NCBI GenBank assembly: GCA_021014325.1
Contig: CM037467.1
Location: 3,720,001-3,784,000 of the forward strand
Source: Plazaster borealis
Taxonomy: Eukaryota; Echinodermata; Asteroidea; Forcipulatida; Labidiasteridae
Length of the DNA: 64,000 bases
Direction of reading: 5' to 3'
The notes beneath the pieces were generated by a model. The model saw nothing but the letters and a program-made list of their open reading frames with translations, was not told the DNA's origin and did no database searches. Below are positions 45,537-58,775 of this stretch, piece after piece. Each line of letters starts with the position of its first letter. Position 1 is the first letter of the stretch. The position numbers were made by a program, and so were the translations under genes.

Positions 45537-46416
45537 CTGTTGAGAGAGTTCAGAAAAGATTCAGAAATATAGCAGGTGCTTGACTGTTTTTAGTGACATG
45601 CACATACAACGGTTTCCCCTTGGCAAAAAAATGCATGTTGGAGTATTAAAGATATGCAGATATTGGAAAGTGCAATGAGACATTAAGCAGGGTATGAAAT
45701 ACCCACTGAAACGCTAACCTACATGTATCCAGTGATTTGATCTTATCGTACATGTAGGCCCAGTAACTATTCTAAAACCACAAGGTCCTGCAGTCCATTG
45801 CTAATTTGCTCTACATTTTATGCTGACCATAAACTTAACAACTCATGATTAAATGGAGATGATTTTTAATGTTGAGAAGTTGGAACATCAAGTCCCCTTC
45901 TCCACAAGTTGTGTTTTGTTTTTCTTGACTTGCATTCAATAATTCAACTCTAAATGTTAAACATTTCTGCAGATTTTAAACAGACATTTGTAGTTCATCA
46001 AGCAAACCTATTAATGTACAAGTGTGTTTGCACGGGCGCCGAAAACGCATGTATCGCAGTACGCACTCCATTCAAATGAACATCACACAACCATCCTACT
46101 CCTAACACACACTAGTGCGCACATACGAACAACAGGCGTGTTTGAGAGAATGAGCTTTATTCGGAAACTTTGTACATGTAACATTGAGAGCTGAATTATT
46201 TCACGAAAATGACGGATTTATGAGGAATATCTGATATCCACAACCCACCGCCAAAAAATGTATGCGGCCATGGAAAGTTAATCTGGTGAGATTAGTAGCT
46301 TCTTACAAGAAAGATTTGAATTATGCAGCTCTGAAATTGTTCTACCCTCATATCCAGGAAATCATTGTAGTATACGAAACTGAAAAGCCTACAGGGCTAC
46401 ACGATGTTGTTTTACA

Positions 46417-46620
46417 ATTGAGCGTATTTTTGATCGCATGAGGGCACTGTCATCAGGGAATTGTCTTGCATCACAGTTTCATCTTATTTTAAATGCCTAC
46501 TCTGTAGTTTCCTTGCATCAATTACAAAATACATTAACATTATAATAAGAACTTGATGAAAAAACCCACCATTTGTTTACTTGTTTTGGATCACATGAAT
46601 GCGGTTCACAATTGTGTGGA
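46417..46620. mobile_element. GACCGCGTGAGGGCG-type MITE (copy 3, right end lost)
   Basis: AATTGAGCGTATTTTTGATC GCATGAGGGC at the left, TTGTCTTGCATCACAGTTTC inside; the right end stops near GGATCACATGAATGCGG. Confidence 0.7.
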
Positions 46621-47689
46621 AAAAATGTCGACTGGAGAGGCCTGATACTTCATTCTTGTATTAGGGAATGATTTTTTTTCCTTACAACCATGTAGCTCAA
46701 CCATCTCAAATCCTCTTTTGGTGTTGGGTCAAAGTATAGTGGAGGATCCTGGAAAATTGCAGTTGCCTATGGGCAAGTGGGCATAAACTGCAGGGCACCA
46801 CTACATGTATGAGGGAAATTAAACTTTCTCCTTGAACATTTCAAGGGGCGCCAAGGCGACAACCAGAGGCTGTTGTTACTGTTGCCTCTGTGAAATACAG
46901 TGTATCAGGCCTGACTGGATCTGATTACCCGCTAAAATGTACGTGTGTTGCTTGTGTTTGGTTCCATTTTAATCTTGGCAAATAAAAATTGTAAGCAACA
47001 TTTTCTGTCAAGCATTATACTACAATGTGGCCAGAAGCATCAGAAGCCTTGTTTGAAATGGTCTCTAATGGATGTTTGTGTGGGCATGACATTCCACACA
47101 CACTGATGAGAATGTCGGCAAATGACCCTTCAACATTTTCTTTTCCTTATTTTTCCACCCCTTGAATGTCATCACGCAGTAATGAATGGTATACTACTGT
47201 ACGTACAGTACATGTACACAGGAGACTCCGCATCAAAGTTGCCAGTTTCTTTCCCCAGGTCATTAAAGAGCTGTAGGCGATCTGTGACAAAATGTCACAT
47301 TAAGGTCATTCAAAGGGCAGGATCAGAATGATGTCCATGACATGATCTTGATTTGGTGTTTACATTACACATGTGTAATACATTGTACTAGACGTACATG
47401 TATTACAATGTAGGAGGCGTATGATTGATCTACACCTTACAAAGTACATTCATACAAATACAAAACAAGACTCAAAATACACCATGTGTACTGGACTACT
47501 GGCAAGGGTCCAGTTCAGCACCTGGCCAGTAACCTCCACTTGGCCAGTAACTTGGCCAGTAAACCGAACAAGCCCTGCAGTCTAGTGTTTTTCTAACACT
47601 TTTGAAGAGTTTAAAAATACAAAAAGGAAAAAGAGACATTTTAGGTCCTGTGAAAAATATCTATAATGCAGTGAAAAGTGTACAAAATC

Positions 47690-47869
47690 CTGGGCCCAAT
47701 TTCATATTTTGCTGTTTTTAAGCAGAAATCACACCTACATGTAGCAAATTTCTTTTGGTTGGGAAACAGTGGCATCAATGTTAATTTTTTGGCTGGTAAC
47801 CTGTTTCAGCTAAGCAATATTTTTTTCTGTGCTTTAATAGCAAGTTTTTATTTATGAAATTGGGCCCTG
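47690..47869. mobile_element. GGGCCCAATTTCAT foldback MITE
   Basis: 180 bp, ends CTGGGCCCAATTTCATATTT and TTTATGAAATTGGGCCCTG. Interior GGCTGGTAACCTGTTTCAGC. Confidence 0.78.
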
Positions 47870-48709
47870 AAAATTGTGCGTGTACAATGTAGGCTACATA
47901 CACGCCACCCAGCATTACACTGTAGGATGGGATGTACATGTATGGCATACGTAATGTACATGATACATGTAGCTGATTCTGTCTACATGTATTATTTTAT
48001 GATATTTTTGTCAATTTGTAAAGCCCAAAATTCAGGCATGCCAGTATATCATGTGGACACAAACCCAATAATGAGCACATTGTTCAGTGCACGAAGCTAC
48101 ATACATAGCTCCGTGTTCAGTGTAACGTCTACATCTACAGTATAGCCAATTAATGAACAAACTTAACTACTCAACAAGCACCCTTCCTCTAATGACTTTG
48201 GAATTCCTGCAGAGTCGTTATGGACAAGAAGCCTAATTAATTGGCATCTTAGCCATGTGTGAAGGATCAATTTCCCATCTGCCAGATACTGAAATAGTCA
48301 GAATACTCCTAGGATGCGTGTGTCATCATACAATTGATCCTCTATGTACAACTGGATCAAATTCCATGCTACTGGTTAAGGCAGACCGACAAATCCACAG
48401 CGGTAGACAAATTCTTTTTAATTTACGTATGCTTTAACCCATTCCATGTTGGCATGGAATTTTTCCTGCATGCGTAAATAGACGTAAGTGTTGTTTTCAT
48501 TTACAGCTTCAAGAACAACATTCTGGGCAGTTTTCCAGAAAATTCTGAGCTTAACTGAATTTCATGGGTTGGCAATAGAAATTTTTTATTTTTTTAAAAT
48601 AGATGTGCACATGTCATGCACACTCACTATATATGAACTGTTTTACAGGAATACATGATACAATTTTACATATGTTCAAGCAAATTTGAATCAGTGCGTA
48701 TTGCAATGC

Positions 48710-48985
48710 AGTGTTCCAACTCAGCGTATTTTGCTACTTTAAGCTGCGCATCAAGTTTGCTTATATAATAGATCAATTTGTTATCGCATGCACGCTTGTG
48801 GAATACATGTACGAACAAATATAACACATCCATGTCCCATATGAGATGCAGAAGCGCTACATTTTTCTGTATTCAACGAACATTTGTGTGATAACTGTAT
48901 GTAATAATTAGGGTTGTGCATCTACGTTCATTTTCCTACCTTCTACCTATTCCAAACCGAACTACGGCTCTGATACTTTACAGAG
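48710..48985 (+). repeat. Interspersed repeat, partner of 41.2-41.5 kb
   Basis: TTTAAGCTGCGCATCAAGTT, ACGCTTGTGGAATACATG, TGTGTGATAACTG, TAATAATTAGGGTTGTGCAT. Ends near CCTATTCCAAACCGAA. Confidence 0.68.
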
Positions 48986-49316
48986 GCAACAGAGGAAATC
49001 GTCTTTGATGAGTAAGAATGCAAAAGAATGCAAGACAAATTTGATGCCCCACATGCCAAAATCAGGCACTGCTACTGTACTGTACATGAAGAAAACAGTA
49101 ATTTGGGCATTAAAAATGAAGACAACCGAGCTGAATTGTAAAGGACATGGCTACAAAGGTGTAGGCTTACTTAAAATTTGATGAGCAAATAAACCCAATT
49201 GTGAGTTTTGTCAAGAAGTGCTTGGTTTTATTGCATGAGGAGGCACAGTGACGTAACTAACCAGCTATTTTCATTTGGATGGGTTTGGGGGAGGGGGGAA
49301 TACATAATTTAGGGTC

Positions 49317-50260
49317 CAGGGCTCGAAATTAACACTGGACCGCAGGCCCGAGGCCAGTGATTTTAGCGTCGGTCCAGTAAACTTTATACCGAACAAGTCC
49401 GGCGGTCTTTTGTTTTTGGTTTGGTTTTTTTGCATAATAAAAGTATTATTATTAACATGAAATGAATAATCTTTCATTAAATAAATGTATTTAAATCTCA
49501 GTTTGAATTTGTTTTGTTTTATTTGTTGTCGTCAAATTATTTCCGAGCGCGGAACATCAAACCCGGACAACCGTTCTACGTGCTGCAAAAAACCCTATCC
49601 AGGTTGCTCATGCCCACCACCACTGCACTGGGCTCAAACCATGATTTAGGCGCCCAGGGGGACGAGCGAACAGCACCCTCCGTGCATGCGTGATGTTTCT
49701 ACTGGTGCCCGGCGGAACACCACAGTACAGCGCTTCGTTCGTTTACCACTGACCATGTGCATGTCATGATGTCACTTTAAAGTCTGATACCTTACACCAA
49801 CGAACTATACAGTGTTGAAATCGTATTAATGACATATAGGTTGTATTCTTTCAACACCACACATCCCTGTGTTGCATGGATTAAAAGTAACGTCTTGTTT
49901 CCACATGTCTTTTCATGCTTCGTATGTTAAATTTTGACAACGTTGTTGTGCTGTCCAAACGATCGTCAAAACTTATTTCATTTTTTCTATGGCAGCAAAC
50001 ATCGTGTAAAAAGAAGGTATGTGGAAATTTCTCGAAGGGGTTTCAAAGCAAAAAACTGCCTGTTAAGCAATCTGCAAGTGAAAAACTTGCACAGGCGCAG
50101 AAGTATGAAAAAACAAGTTAACTTTTGGTGTGTTTTTGTGGCGTTTTGGATTTTTTCTTCTCATATGACTTCGGTCTTGTAAAAAATGTTCTGGTCCGGT
50201 AACAATTCTGAGCAACAAGCCCTGCAGTCTTGTGGATTTTTCCCCCAAATTCGAGCCCTG
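49317..50260. mobile_element. CAGGGCTCGAA TIR element, long copy (944 bp)
   Basis: Starts CAGGGCTCGAAATTAACACT and ends CAAATTCGAGCCCTG. The left and right arms match the 370-381-bp copies at 27181 and 59787, but about 550 bp of extra DNA lies between. This could be the ancestral length or an insertion; no transposase motif is visible in it. Confidence 0.75.
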
Positions 50261-52086
50261 ACTGGGTGGCTATTTAATGTATGGAACCATTCTTTACGCA
50301 TTTTTTGTGGGGCAAGAGGGGGGCAAGGGTTCCGAGCAGGGGGGTACATGAAGGGGCCCCTGCCCCCTTCCCCCATCTGGTTATCTCGAGAGGCACATCT
50401 TTCGTAAAATATCTTTTCAAAAGAATGAAAACCCAAATGGACACCAAATGTCAAAAAAGCAATTCCCGACAGCCACACAGAGCATCTTCCAAGTTCCAAT
50501 ACATTTGAATTTACAGTACTACACGCTCATAAAGTACATTAATTTATTATCACAATGCATATATGAGCAAATGTAGAACACCATATTGAACTTCCCAGGG
50601 TACTGAACACAAACGTAAATGCCACGGCGGATTTTTACGGAGCGTAGAATTCACTCTGTGCCTGACAGCCATCATTTATCAGGTTTAGAATGATGGTAAG
50701 ACCGAGGGCTGCCAAGTACAGGTGCAGGATTGTGATATGGGTTAATGTGTAAGCTGCATTTTCTTGCATGTACTGATAGGACAAAAATCAATGCACAAAG
50801 TGGTGTTGGGTGAGCATTTTAGAGTTGAGACGTGTACCAGACTTGGAGTCTTATTAAAGAGGTAATGAAGAAGACAGACAAATTATCTTCCTGACAAAAT
50901 GTAGCTACAGCTGTATTGACCCGTTTCACAACGCGCAGTGCACTTATGCAAGCCCTTCGCCCTTCTTCAAGGCACACAGTCACAGTAACATAAGATTGTA
51001 AGCAATGAAATGGTTCCTGACAAAAAAAAATAGAAAGGGGACAAAAAGATAATTGTATGGCATAACTGCTATATTGTTGGCGCTAGAATACCCCAAAACA
51101 CAAGCTTTTCCATTCCCCTGCAGATTTTAACCTTCCTGTAATGAACGGCAGAAAACCGATCAATCTTCCACTCAGTTTTCTTGAAACACAATTTTGCACA
51201 TTAAATGCTTACGCCTTTTTACTGGTAAAACTTTGTTACGCCCTTCTTCAGAGAACGTGTAATGTAAGGCCTACATGATGTATGCATTGTGTTTTGCTTA
51301 AATTTGTCCAGTTGCCAAATAAGTGTTTAAAAAAACATCTGTCTGTTCTTTTAATATAGTTAATCAATGACCAATCAAATTAATAATGTTTCAAAATGTT
51401 CGCCTTGATGTGATTTTGATTAAAATTATTGTCTTACTCTGTAAAGAGATTACATGTACATTTATGTAATGTACGTGTCATGTCTTCATGTGCAACCTAA
51501 TCAAAATGTACAACATGACAAGCCGATCTGATATTAACCACAATTATATGACAATTTACATAATAAATGACCAATAATTTCAATCAAGATCGTCGGACCC
51601 AGTCAAGCCTGTCCAAAAACAGTGCTGGATAAAACCTGCCCACTAGTACACTGGGAGTCCTCCCACTCAGTGTACACTAAGCGGGTTATAACGCTCGAGT
51701 GCATTAATACCAGACTAGCCAGAACCATGATGATGGATTGAAGTACGCTGCCCTACACAATCAATTTATCAATAAATGAATAGAGTGATCTTCAGGGTCG
51801 TGATTACAGGTGTACTTTTATATGAAGGGAACTTCAAAATTAGACGGTAGTGTTTGAAATTACTTTTTTTAGAGTAACTTTTGTGATGTTTGATGTTGAG
51901 AAAATGAGATTTGAAATGATTGGATTTAATGACAAACACGTCTGCTGTGTTTTAAGTCAAATGCAGGGCAGGAATTGTTTTCTTTGAATGGCCAATGCCA
52001 CATTTATTTTGCAAGGGACACTTTCAAAGGAAAAATTATCTTTGAGACCATAAAATACAAAATGTCATCAGTATGTACAGTAATCT

Positions 52087-52128
52087 GTACTGTACTGTAC
52101 ACTGTACACTGTACACTGTACACTGTGT
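52087..52128. repeat. (ACTGTAC)n short tandem repeat
   Basis: Seven-base unit repeated about five times, self-complementary core GTAC. Confidence 0.9.
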
Positions 52129-52214
52129 GATACAAGTCATACAAATGTAATCTATGACATGTACCCAGTCAAAGCGCTCATAATTTTTTCTACAAAGTAA
52201 GCGGAGCTATGCTC

Positions 52215-52490
52215 GAAACATAAGACCCATTTATAAACATAGCACCATGTAACGGTTTACAAGGTGCTGTGGTGCAATCTGCAGCCAACCATACCAGAAA
52301 CACCGGGGCAAACCCATTCCCTAAAACGACAAGCGTACTGGGTTCTTTTATGTGCATTACACAACACACATGTCCAAGGGCTTTACCTCCCATCCGAAGG
52401 ACGAACAATAATAGTTAAGTGTCTTCCTTAAGGACACAAGTGTCAAGACAAGGACTCGAACCCACACTCTGCTGATCAGAAACACCAATT
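52215..52490 (-). mobile_element. tRNA-Leu-like SINE
   Basis: In minus orientation the head is truncated near TTGGTGTTTCTGATCAGC. GTGTGGGTTCGAGTCCTTG and CTTGTGTCCTTAAGGAAGAC follow, then the family body. Confidence 0.68.
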
Positions 52491-52934
52491 TAAATAACAA
52501 GTGTATTATCACTGTTGTTGTTGTTGCTTTGCTTGGTCTTCTTTTTTCAGAACAGATCATACTATTTACCAATACTATTCAAGCCATGATACGACTACCA
52601 CTACCTTCCTTGTTTTATGTATAATCATGGAAGGATACAACCGTCCTGTACAACTTTTATCAAATTATGGTCCTTGCTTTGTCTTAGTTTTGTGCATTTG
52701 TATTGGCCCCTTGCATCAACTTCACCTAAAATGCACACCTATACAATGTATAACACACAGGACATTGACTCCCAAAATGGCACAACCTAGATTATTGTGA
52801 TGACATATCAGCTGAATTAGGTCAAACACAGTACCAATGTAATACATGTATTGTAATATGTAATACATGTAATACATTGTCATATAAAGTATACATGTTT
52901 TCATGTACTGCATGCATAGTGCATCCTGTTTTAA

Positions 52935-53378
52935 AGGCAGGATACACTTTTGTGAATATTGTCAACTAGACAAGTATACATACTCACTTGGTGTATCCCA
53001 ACACATGCATAAAATAACACCAGAGTTTCAAGGTTTTGTCAGAATTATCATTTTTTGTCATAACAAAATACCTTTGAATGATGAAACAAGTGTTTTTTTG
53101 TAAAAATTGCGCATTAACATACGTCAGCTTTGAAGCCGGAAGTAGCCAAAACCGAACAGCTGATGCGCGCGAAGTGTGACGTATTGACTTACATACAAAC
53201 AGGATTGTTAGTGTGATGCAACAAACTTAAATAATGAATCAAGTAAGTGTTCAGGAAATTTACCTCACACATGGTGGGGTACTAAAGTTAATAAAAAGTA
53301 AGCTTTCAGAATACAAAACATTCGCACAATTTTGTTGTAACATTCCGAACTTGCGTCATACAGAAGTAAGGTACACCT
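52935..53378. mobile_element. TTAA-MITE, long variant (444 bp)
   Basis: TTAA at 52931-52934 and 53379-53382. Ends AGGCAGGATACACTTTTG and AAGGTACACCT. The left interior (GTGTATCCCAACACATGCAT) matches the 9.5-kb family, the rest does not. Confidence 0.75.
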
Positions 53379-53924
53379 TTAAACATGTCCATGGGAAGTT
53401 GAATAGCCATTGAATAGCAGAACAAAACATCCAAATAACACAATGTAACAGTTCTCCCTAACTGCCTTTATGTTTGTGAAACCAATGATGAGTTTATTCA
53501 CCTGTAACCACATAATACAAAACTTCCTTTCCGAGAAAAAAACCTGGTATGAAGTACAGGTGCAAAGCGCACTAGTGTTGGCACCCAGCCATAAATGCAT
53601 ACTACATTGCATTTGTACCATGTACACAGCCAAAGTCTAAGCTGTGGTTTTGAAAATGGCTATAGTACATTAAATGTGTGTAATACTTGAAGAACCAACA
53701 TAAGAAACAGAAAGATTCACTAAAAACACTGACAGCTGGGAAAATAGTTTTTATAATCCACCACAAAACTAATTCCTGTTTGTAAGTGTGAAGGAATTCT
53801 GTTGTACAGTGTAGTTTAGTATCTAGCCACATAAACCACGGCCGGCTGAGAGTCATTGATGATACATGTAAAAGGTTCTGAAACAAGGATCCAAATATAA
53901 TTGTAGTTGTCGAAATGATGGAAT

Positions 53925-54100
53925 TTCCACCTTTTGGTAACCCCTGGAGTTATAGATTTCAAGGAGCTTCTGGGAACAGTTTCCTCAGCTAGGGAAGTGG
54001 ATCAATGAGTTTGATTTCTGTATCTAAAGAAAATAACAGCAATTTTTTCACCATGCAGACATAAAAAGGTCTGATTTTACTCATCCGTGAATCTGGTCCA
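53925..54100. repeat. Interspersed repeat shared with 31960-32130
   Basis: CCACCTTTTGGTAACCCCTGG, GTTATAGATTTCAAGGAGC and GCAGACATAAAAAGGTC in the same order. Confidence 0.6.
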
Positions 54101-54493
54101 TAGCCTACTAGTTTCCTTTGGGGATTTACATTATTAGTAAAAAGAAATCTGATTATTGGACTTGGCTTTCATGTTTGCAAATAAGCCATGGAGCGGAAAT
54201 TGTACTCTAGAATTTGGATCCTCTTAATAAAATAGGTCATCAGGGTCAGTGAGGCGAGGAAACCCACAACAGGCTATCTGGAAACCCAGTGTATTGTTAA
54301 AGTGTGTTTGAACCAGAACCAGTGTAAACACTGGGTCTATTAGCGTTTGCAATCTGTCATCAGATTGCTGTGTGGTAGTGACTTATGGGGGTTTCTTTGA
54401 TTCGAGCAACAATTGCATTTTGCAGTTTGTACAATGTACATGTAGGCATTACATGTACAGGTACAGTGTATGTAATGTCTATGTAATGTAGCC

Positions 54494-54690
54494 AGCGTTC
54501 GCCCTTAACAGTGGTCTAGTGGCAGTCAAAAGTCTCTCCAACCAAGTGGTCCAGCTGGCTAGTTCACTGTTGAAAAGCATCCCTATTTCATTTGAACTTT
54601 GAAGTAAAGGAAAAAGCTGGTGGACTAGTGAACTGACCAGCCAACTGTTCTTGCTGGCCAGTCACTAAAACTGTTAAGAGCAAACCCTAT
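54494..54690. mobile_element. GTCCGCTGGC repeat (copy D)
   Basis: GCGTTCGCCCTTAACAGTGG at the left and CTGTTAAGAGCAAACCCT at the right; the centre is diverged. Confidence 0.65.
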
Positions 54691-54959
54691 ATGTACATAA
54701 AGTGCAAACTGTCTGCATGTACAAGTAGATGGAATCCCATTCTATTTGTGTTTTGTTATAACTTGCAATGTAGGCCCTATGCCATCCTTTTCAATAACGC
54801 GCAGTTGGAATACATAATGCACGTAATGAAAACAACAACAAAAACTTAGGAGGGAAATGTTTCTCTCTACAGTGCACTTGTAAACAAAATTATTGAAATG
54901 TTTTATAGATTGTTGTAATTTACTCAGATTCTTGGCAATTTGGCAAAAGGTGAGCAACA

Positions 54960-55179
54960 CAGCGTTCTCCCTTAACAGTGGTCCGCTGGCAGAATGCCAG
55001 TTGAATCACCTGAGGACCAGTCAAAATTCTCTCCAAGTGGTCCGCTGGCTACTTCAGTGTTGGAAAGCATCCCATTTAAAATATAAAGTACGGAAAAGTG
55101 TAAAACCTGATGGACCAGTGAAATGAAAAGCTAACTGGTCTTGCTGGCTAGTCAGTGAACAATTTAAGGGCCAACCCTA
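54960..55179. mobile_element. GTCCGCTGGC repeat (copy E)
   Basis: CAGCGTTCTCCCTTAACAGT at the left, AATTTAAGGGCCAACCCTA at the right, 220 bp, 270 bp away from copy D in the same orientation. Confidence 0.7.
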
Positions 55180-56341
55180 CAACAGCTTCGGTTCTCTCTA
55201 CTCTTCACTATACCCTAAAAGCATTTTTACACAAAACAATCAAACTTGATGTTATCTTTCAAAGAATAAAGAGTAAAATACGTTTTCCAATTGCCTTGAA
55301 AGCTAAGTTTAAGTTACTGAACATGTAGTGCTCTGCGACCTTCGAACAAATTGTTAAGCCTTTTACTAATGGATCTGCCATTCATTTTTTCCCCAGTCCT
55401 ATAATACCTGTAAGAACAGGCTACTGGCGGGGCAGCCGTAATAATTCCAAATCTTAGCCAGAGGGGCGGATAAGGTTTTTTTTTATCAGCCAGGGATTTT
55501 TTTTTCCCTCTCTCTAAGTTCTTATATTCCTGGGCCAATGCTCTGGCAAAGAAAGTGCAAGTGGAAGGCATCTTGGGAATACTTGAGGATGAATGAAAGG
55601 ATTTCGTACGTGGTGGCTGTCGAGCGAACTTTGAGAGGAACAAAAATCTTTGTTTTGAACAAGTTTATGACTGAGTTCTTTTTTTTTTTTCTTGGAGAAG
55701 TTTACCAGAAAAATAAACAGAGATTGGTAAGGACTGAAAGGTGGTCCATTTTAGAGTTGGATAAAACCTGAAACTTGTTGATACAGCTATACAATGTGAA
55801 ACAGGTTTTTATAAAGTAACAATGAACAGTTTCGTGTGAAGGTCAGTGGGCCTTGAACTTTTTAGAAGCAACTCTGATTTAAATTGCCCCAATAGGTTGA
55901 AGTGCAGTCACCAATGGTATAAGTAAGGTGATTGTAGTACATGTTACAAGGTATGTGCGATAATTGACCATTCTTTTGAAAGTTGTGAAATATGCACGTA
56001 TTCATGTACACGCAATAATATTCAACTCAAATTTAAAGACATGTCAGACACAATGGTGTGAAAAACAAAGAACTTGTCAAATTTGCACTATTTTTCAACT
56101 AAAGTTTATTTGTTCTACATGTACTTTAAAGGCATTTTATTTTGAAAGAACGAGAGATACTAAATACAAATGTGGTCTTACGGTTTGAAAGGCCATACTT
56201 ATTTTGTTATAATGGCAATGGTTTCTCTAAAGCCAAAAAAGGCTTATGAAGTCTAGTCTTATAAACAATGTACATCTACATGTACTGTACATGTTCCCAT
56301 GGACCTAACATTTGTTTTTTGTTTGGGTTGGTTTTTTGGGG

Positions 56342-56585
56342 GGTGGGGGGGGGGGGGTGGCGAGGGGAGGGACTTCAGATCACATTTAAAAAAAATCATA
56401 AAGATAAAACCATTTAGAATGCCCCAGATTGCACAGTAGGGCTTTTAAAACCAAAGATAAACACCAAGTAAAAAACACATTCATAGGACCTCGTTTCAAT
56501 TCAGTGTGCTTAGGCCAAACTTCCAAAATGTGTGTCCATAATTACCCCTTGTTTTGAAAAATGATGGAGTTTTCCTGGGAGATTG
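56342..56585. mobile_element. Poly-G tract and CAGGGTTCTCCCCA-family fragment
   Basis: A G-rich run (about 56337-56357) precedes AAAAATCATAAAGATAAAACC, CATTTAGAATGCCCCAGATT, AAACACCAAGTAAAAAAC, collinear with 37.4-kb and 26.2-kb copies. Confidence 0.6.
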
Positions 56586-56905
56586 CAAGGGTTAGCAATT
56601 CAAGTGTGAAAAGCTCAAATAAATTTCCCTGGGAATTTCCCGGGAAATTCGTTCAGTGTGAAAGGGGCTTATGATGCACAATAAATTAGTGTGTACTTTT
56701 GTCGTAACCTTGATGAGGTAAATCATGCATTTTCATTCTTCGGCCAAGAATCAAAGCACGTACTCTACAGACCAATGATGCACAGAATTTGATGAAACGC
56801 CCACATGCTACAGCAGTGTTATTTTTACTAACTCATCTGTAAATCATGAACACTATATAAAATATTTGACTGATCTGCCAGACATCACAAGTTTTTTAGA
56901 CAGTC

Positions 56906-57385
56906 CAGGGCCCACTCATGAAGCTGCTTAAAGGGAAAGTATACCTTTGGTTTTTGGAACCGTTTGATTGTTTTAATCCTATAGGGCCTAATAAATGAAG
57001 TTACAATAAAACTAACCTGTAAAAATTTCGTTTAAAAAGGTGGTCGTGTTTTTGAGATATCGCTGAAAAACCGGAGCGGTATGTCCACGCAGGAAGAATT
57101 ACACAATCTGAGAAACGTATCTGACAGTAAACAGATTCAAATTTTGGGGGATAAAAACTTATATATTTTTTTCCATTACAACCACATTACTTTGAAGTGA
57201 AATGATTCTCAAAATGCTTTATACTATCAAAAGTTTACTTCTTCTAACCAAGTAGGTTTTTATTACCATTAATTTTAAGAGTGATTACCAAACGTACACC
57301 TTCCCTTTAAGCAGAAAATACTGCTTTTAAAACCAATTTCCGTTAAGCAAAAATTAGCAGAGTATCAGTCACAGATGGTACATGT
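56906..57385. mobile_element. GGGCCCAATTTCAT foldback MITE split by a TTAA-MITE
   Basis: CAGGGCCCACTCATGAAGCT GC before the break and GCAGAAAATACTGC after it. Joined at TTAA they restore the CTGCTTAAGCAG palindrome typical of this family. The right end is lost after 57385. Confidence 0.8.
56932..57306. mobile_element. TTAA-MITE, near-complete reference copy
   Basis: 375 bp between TTAA at 56928-56931 and 57307-57310. Ends AGGGAAAGTATACCTTTGG and CCAAACGTACACCTTCCCT. The interior explains the fragments at 453-779, 13826-14029 and 38925-39105. Confidence 0.88.
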
Positions 57386-58200
57386 TTAATTTTAAAATTA
57401 AATTTAAACTGTTTATAATAGAAGTTTAAAATACAAAATACATCCGAGTGTAAAAATATACAAAATGGTACCATATGCACTTGTAACTCTACACCACAAT
57501 GTAATTATGAGAAGAAAGTGTACTTCACACAAGCTTGGTTATTTTTACAAACATAGGCCGCCTATACATGTACACGTCTACATTCCATACAAGCTGTTCA
57601 ATGCAGACACAACCAAAGTTATTCTGGAAAGATAACTGCACACTGTTTATTTAAAGAAATGACTTTGGTTTGGAAAGTAAATTTTGCTATAAATCTAAAT
57701 TAAACTTGCATATAAACTACTTTTCTAGTTCGTAGTTTCACCACATGAATAATTTATTCTCTATTTAACCCTAACCGGCGAAGCTAGCCATCTTTTTTCT
57801 CAGGGATTTTATGCAAGTACATTATGGGCTTATTTTGATAGCAGTTTACTCAGACATGGATTTCTTTGGTGGATTGGTCCTGGCAGTGGTACACAGCATG
57901 TGTGTCTCAACTTTTAGAGTGAAATTCATCATTTAAAAAAAAAAATTCAAAATAGGCCAAGTAAAAACAAAAAATTTTCATCTTCTCCCACCCTCATTCC
58001 TTTTAAAAGCCAAGTCTTTTGTTTTGGGGTTTGTTCCCCAAAAGACTAAATTTGTCATGTATTTTTGCCACACTTTAAAAAAATAAATTATTTAAATTTA
58101 CATCTTTGTGGCAAATTGCTTCATATATTATTTCATTGTTTTATGTTTTGCATTGTGCATAGAGGTTCCTGCATTATGCACTATAAAAATGTCTTGTATT

Positions 58201-58775
58201 AGGCCAAGTAAAATAAATAACATGTTGCTCGTCCGGACTTTTTGAAAAAGTTGGTGAGGGAGGTCCTTGTTATTTGTTATTTTCAATTTTTATGTTATTT
58301 TTTTCAAGATGGCCACCATGTCTAAGATGGCCGCCATATCGTATTTGAAGATGGTTTTATGGTTTTATGAGTATGTTCTGTATGTCCTCAAATTCTGTGT
58401 GTGTTTCTGTGTCCATTTTGATACATTGTAATTATTTCTAAAGAGTCATTCTTGATTTTGCTCCAAAGTTATTCTGTGTGCGTGGCATCGCGTCCTTGTG
58501 CAAAGAACTGTGGCATGCAAACCTGAAGGGCAAAATGTTTCAAAGTAAAGAGTTTCTCATTATGCGTTGCAATAACTATTCTTGTAGGCCTACATGTAAG
58601 ACAGATGATGAAACTGCTCAATAAAAATAAAGGGTACATTTGAAATAGCTATAAATAGTATGTAAATTGATTGATTTATTTATTTTTTTAAATAACAAAT
58701 AACAAAAAAATCGGTGCGGCCGCAAAAACCGAGGACGGCGGGGACAAGCAACATGTTATTTATTTTACTTGGCCT
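58201..58775. mobile_element. 575-bp element with 34-bp TIRs
   Basis: The first 34 bases (AGGCCAAGTAAAATAAATAA...) match the last 34 in inverted order with one difference (C/T). TATT borders both sides. The inner arms also share TTGTTATTTGTTATTT. The interior has AAGATGGCCRCCAT twice (58308-58334). A partial copy starts at 57953. No coding remnant; superfamily not assigned. Confidence 0.85.
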
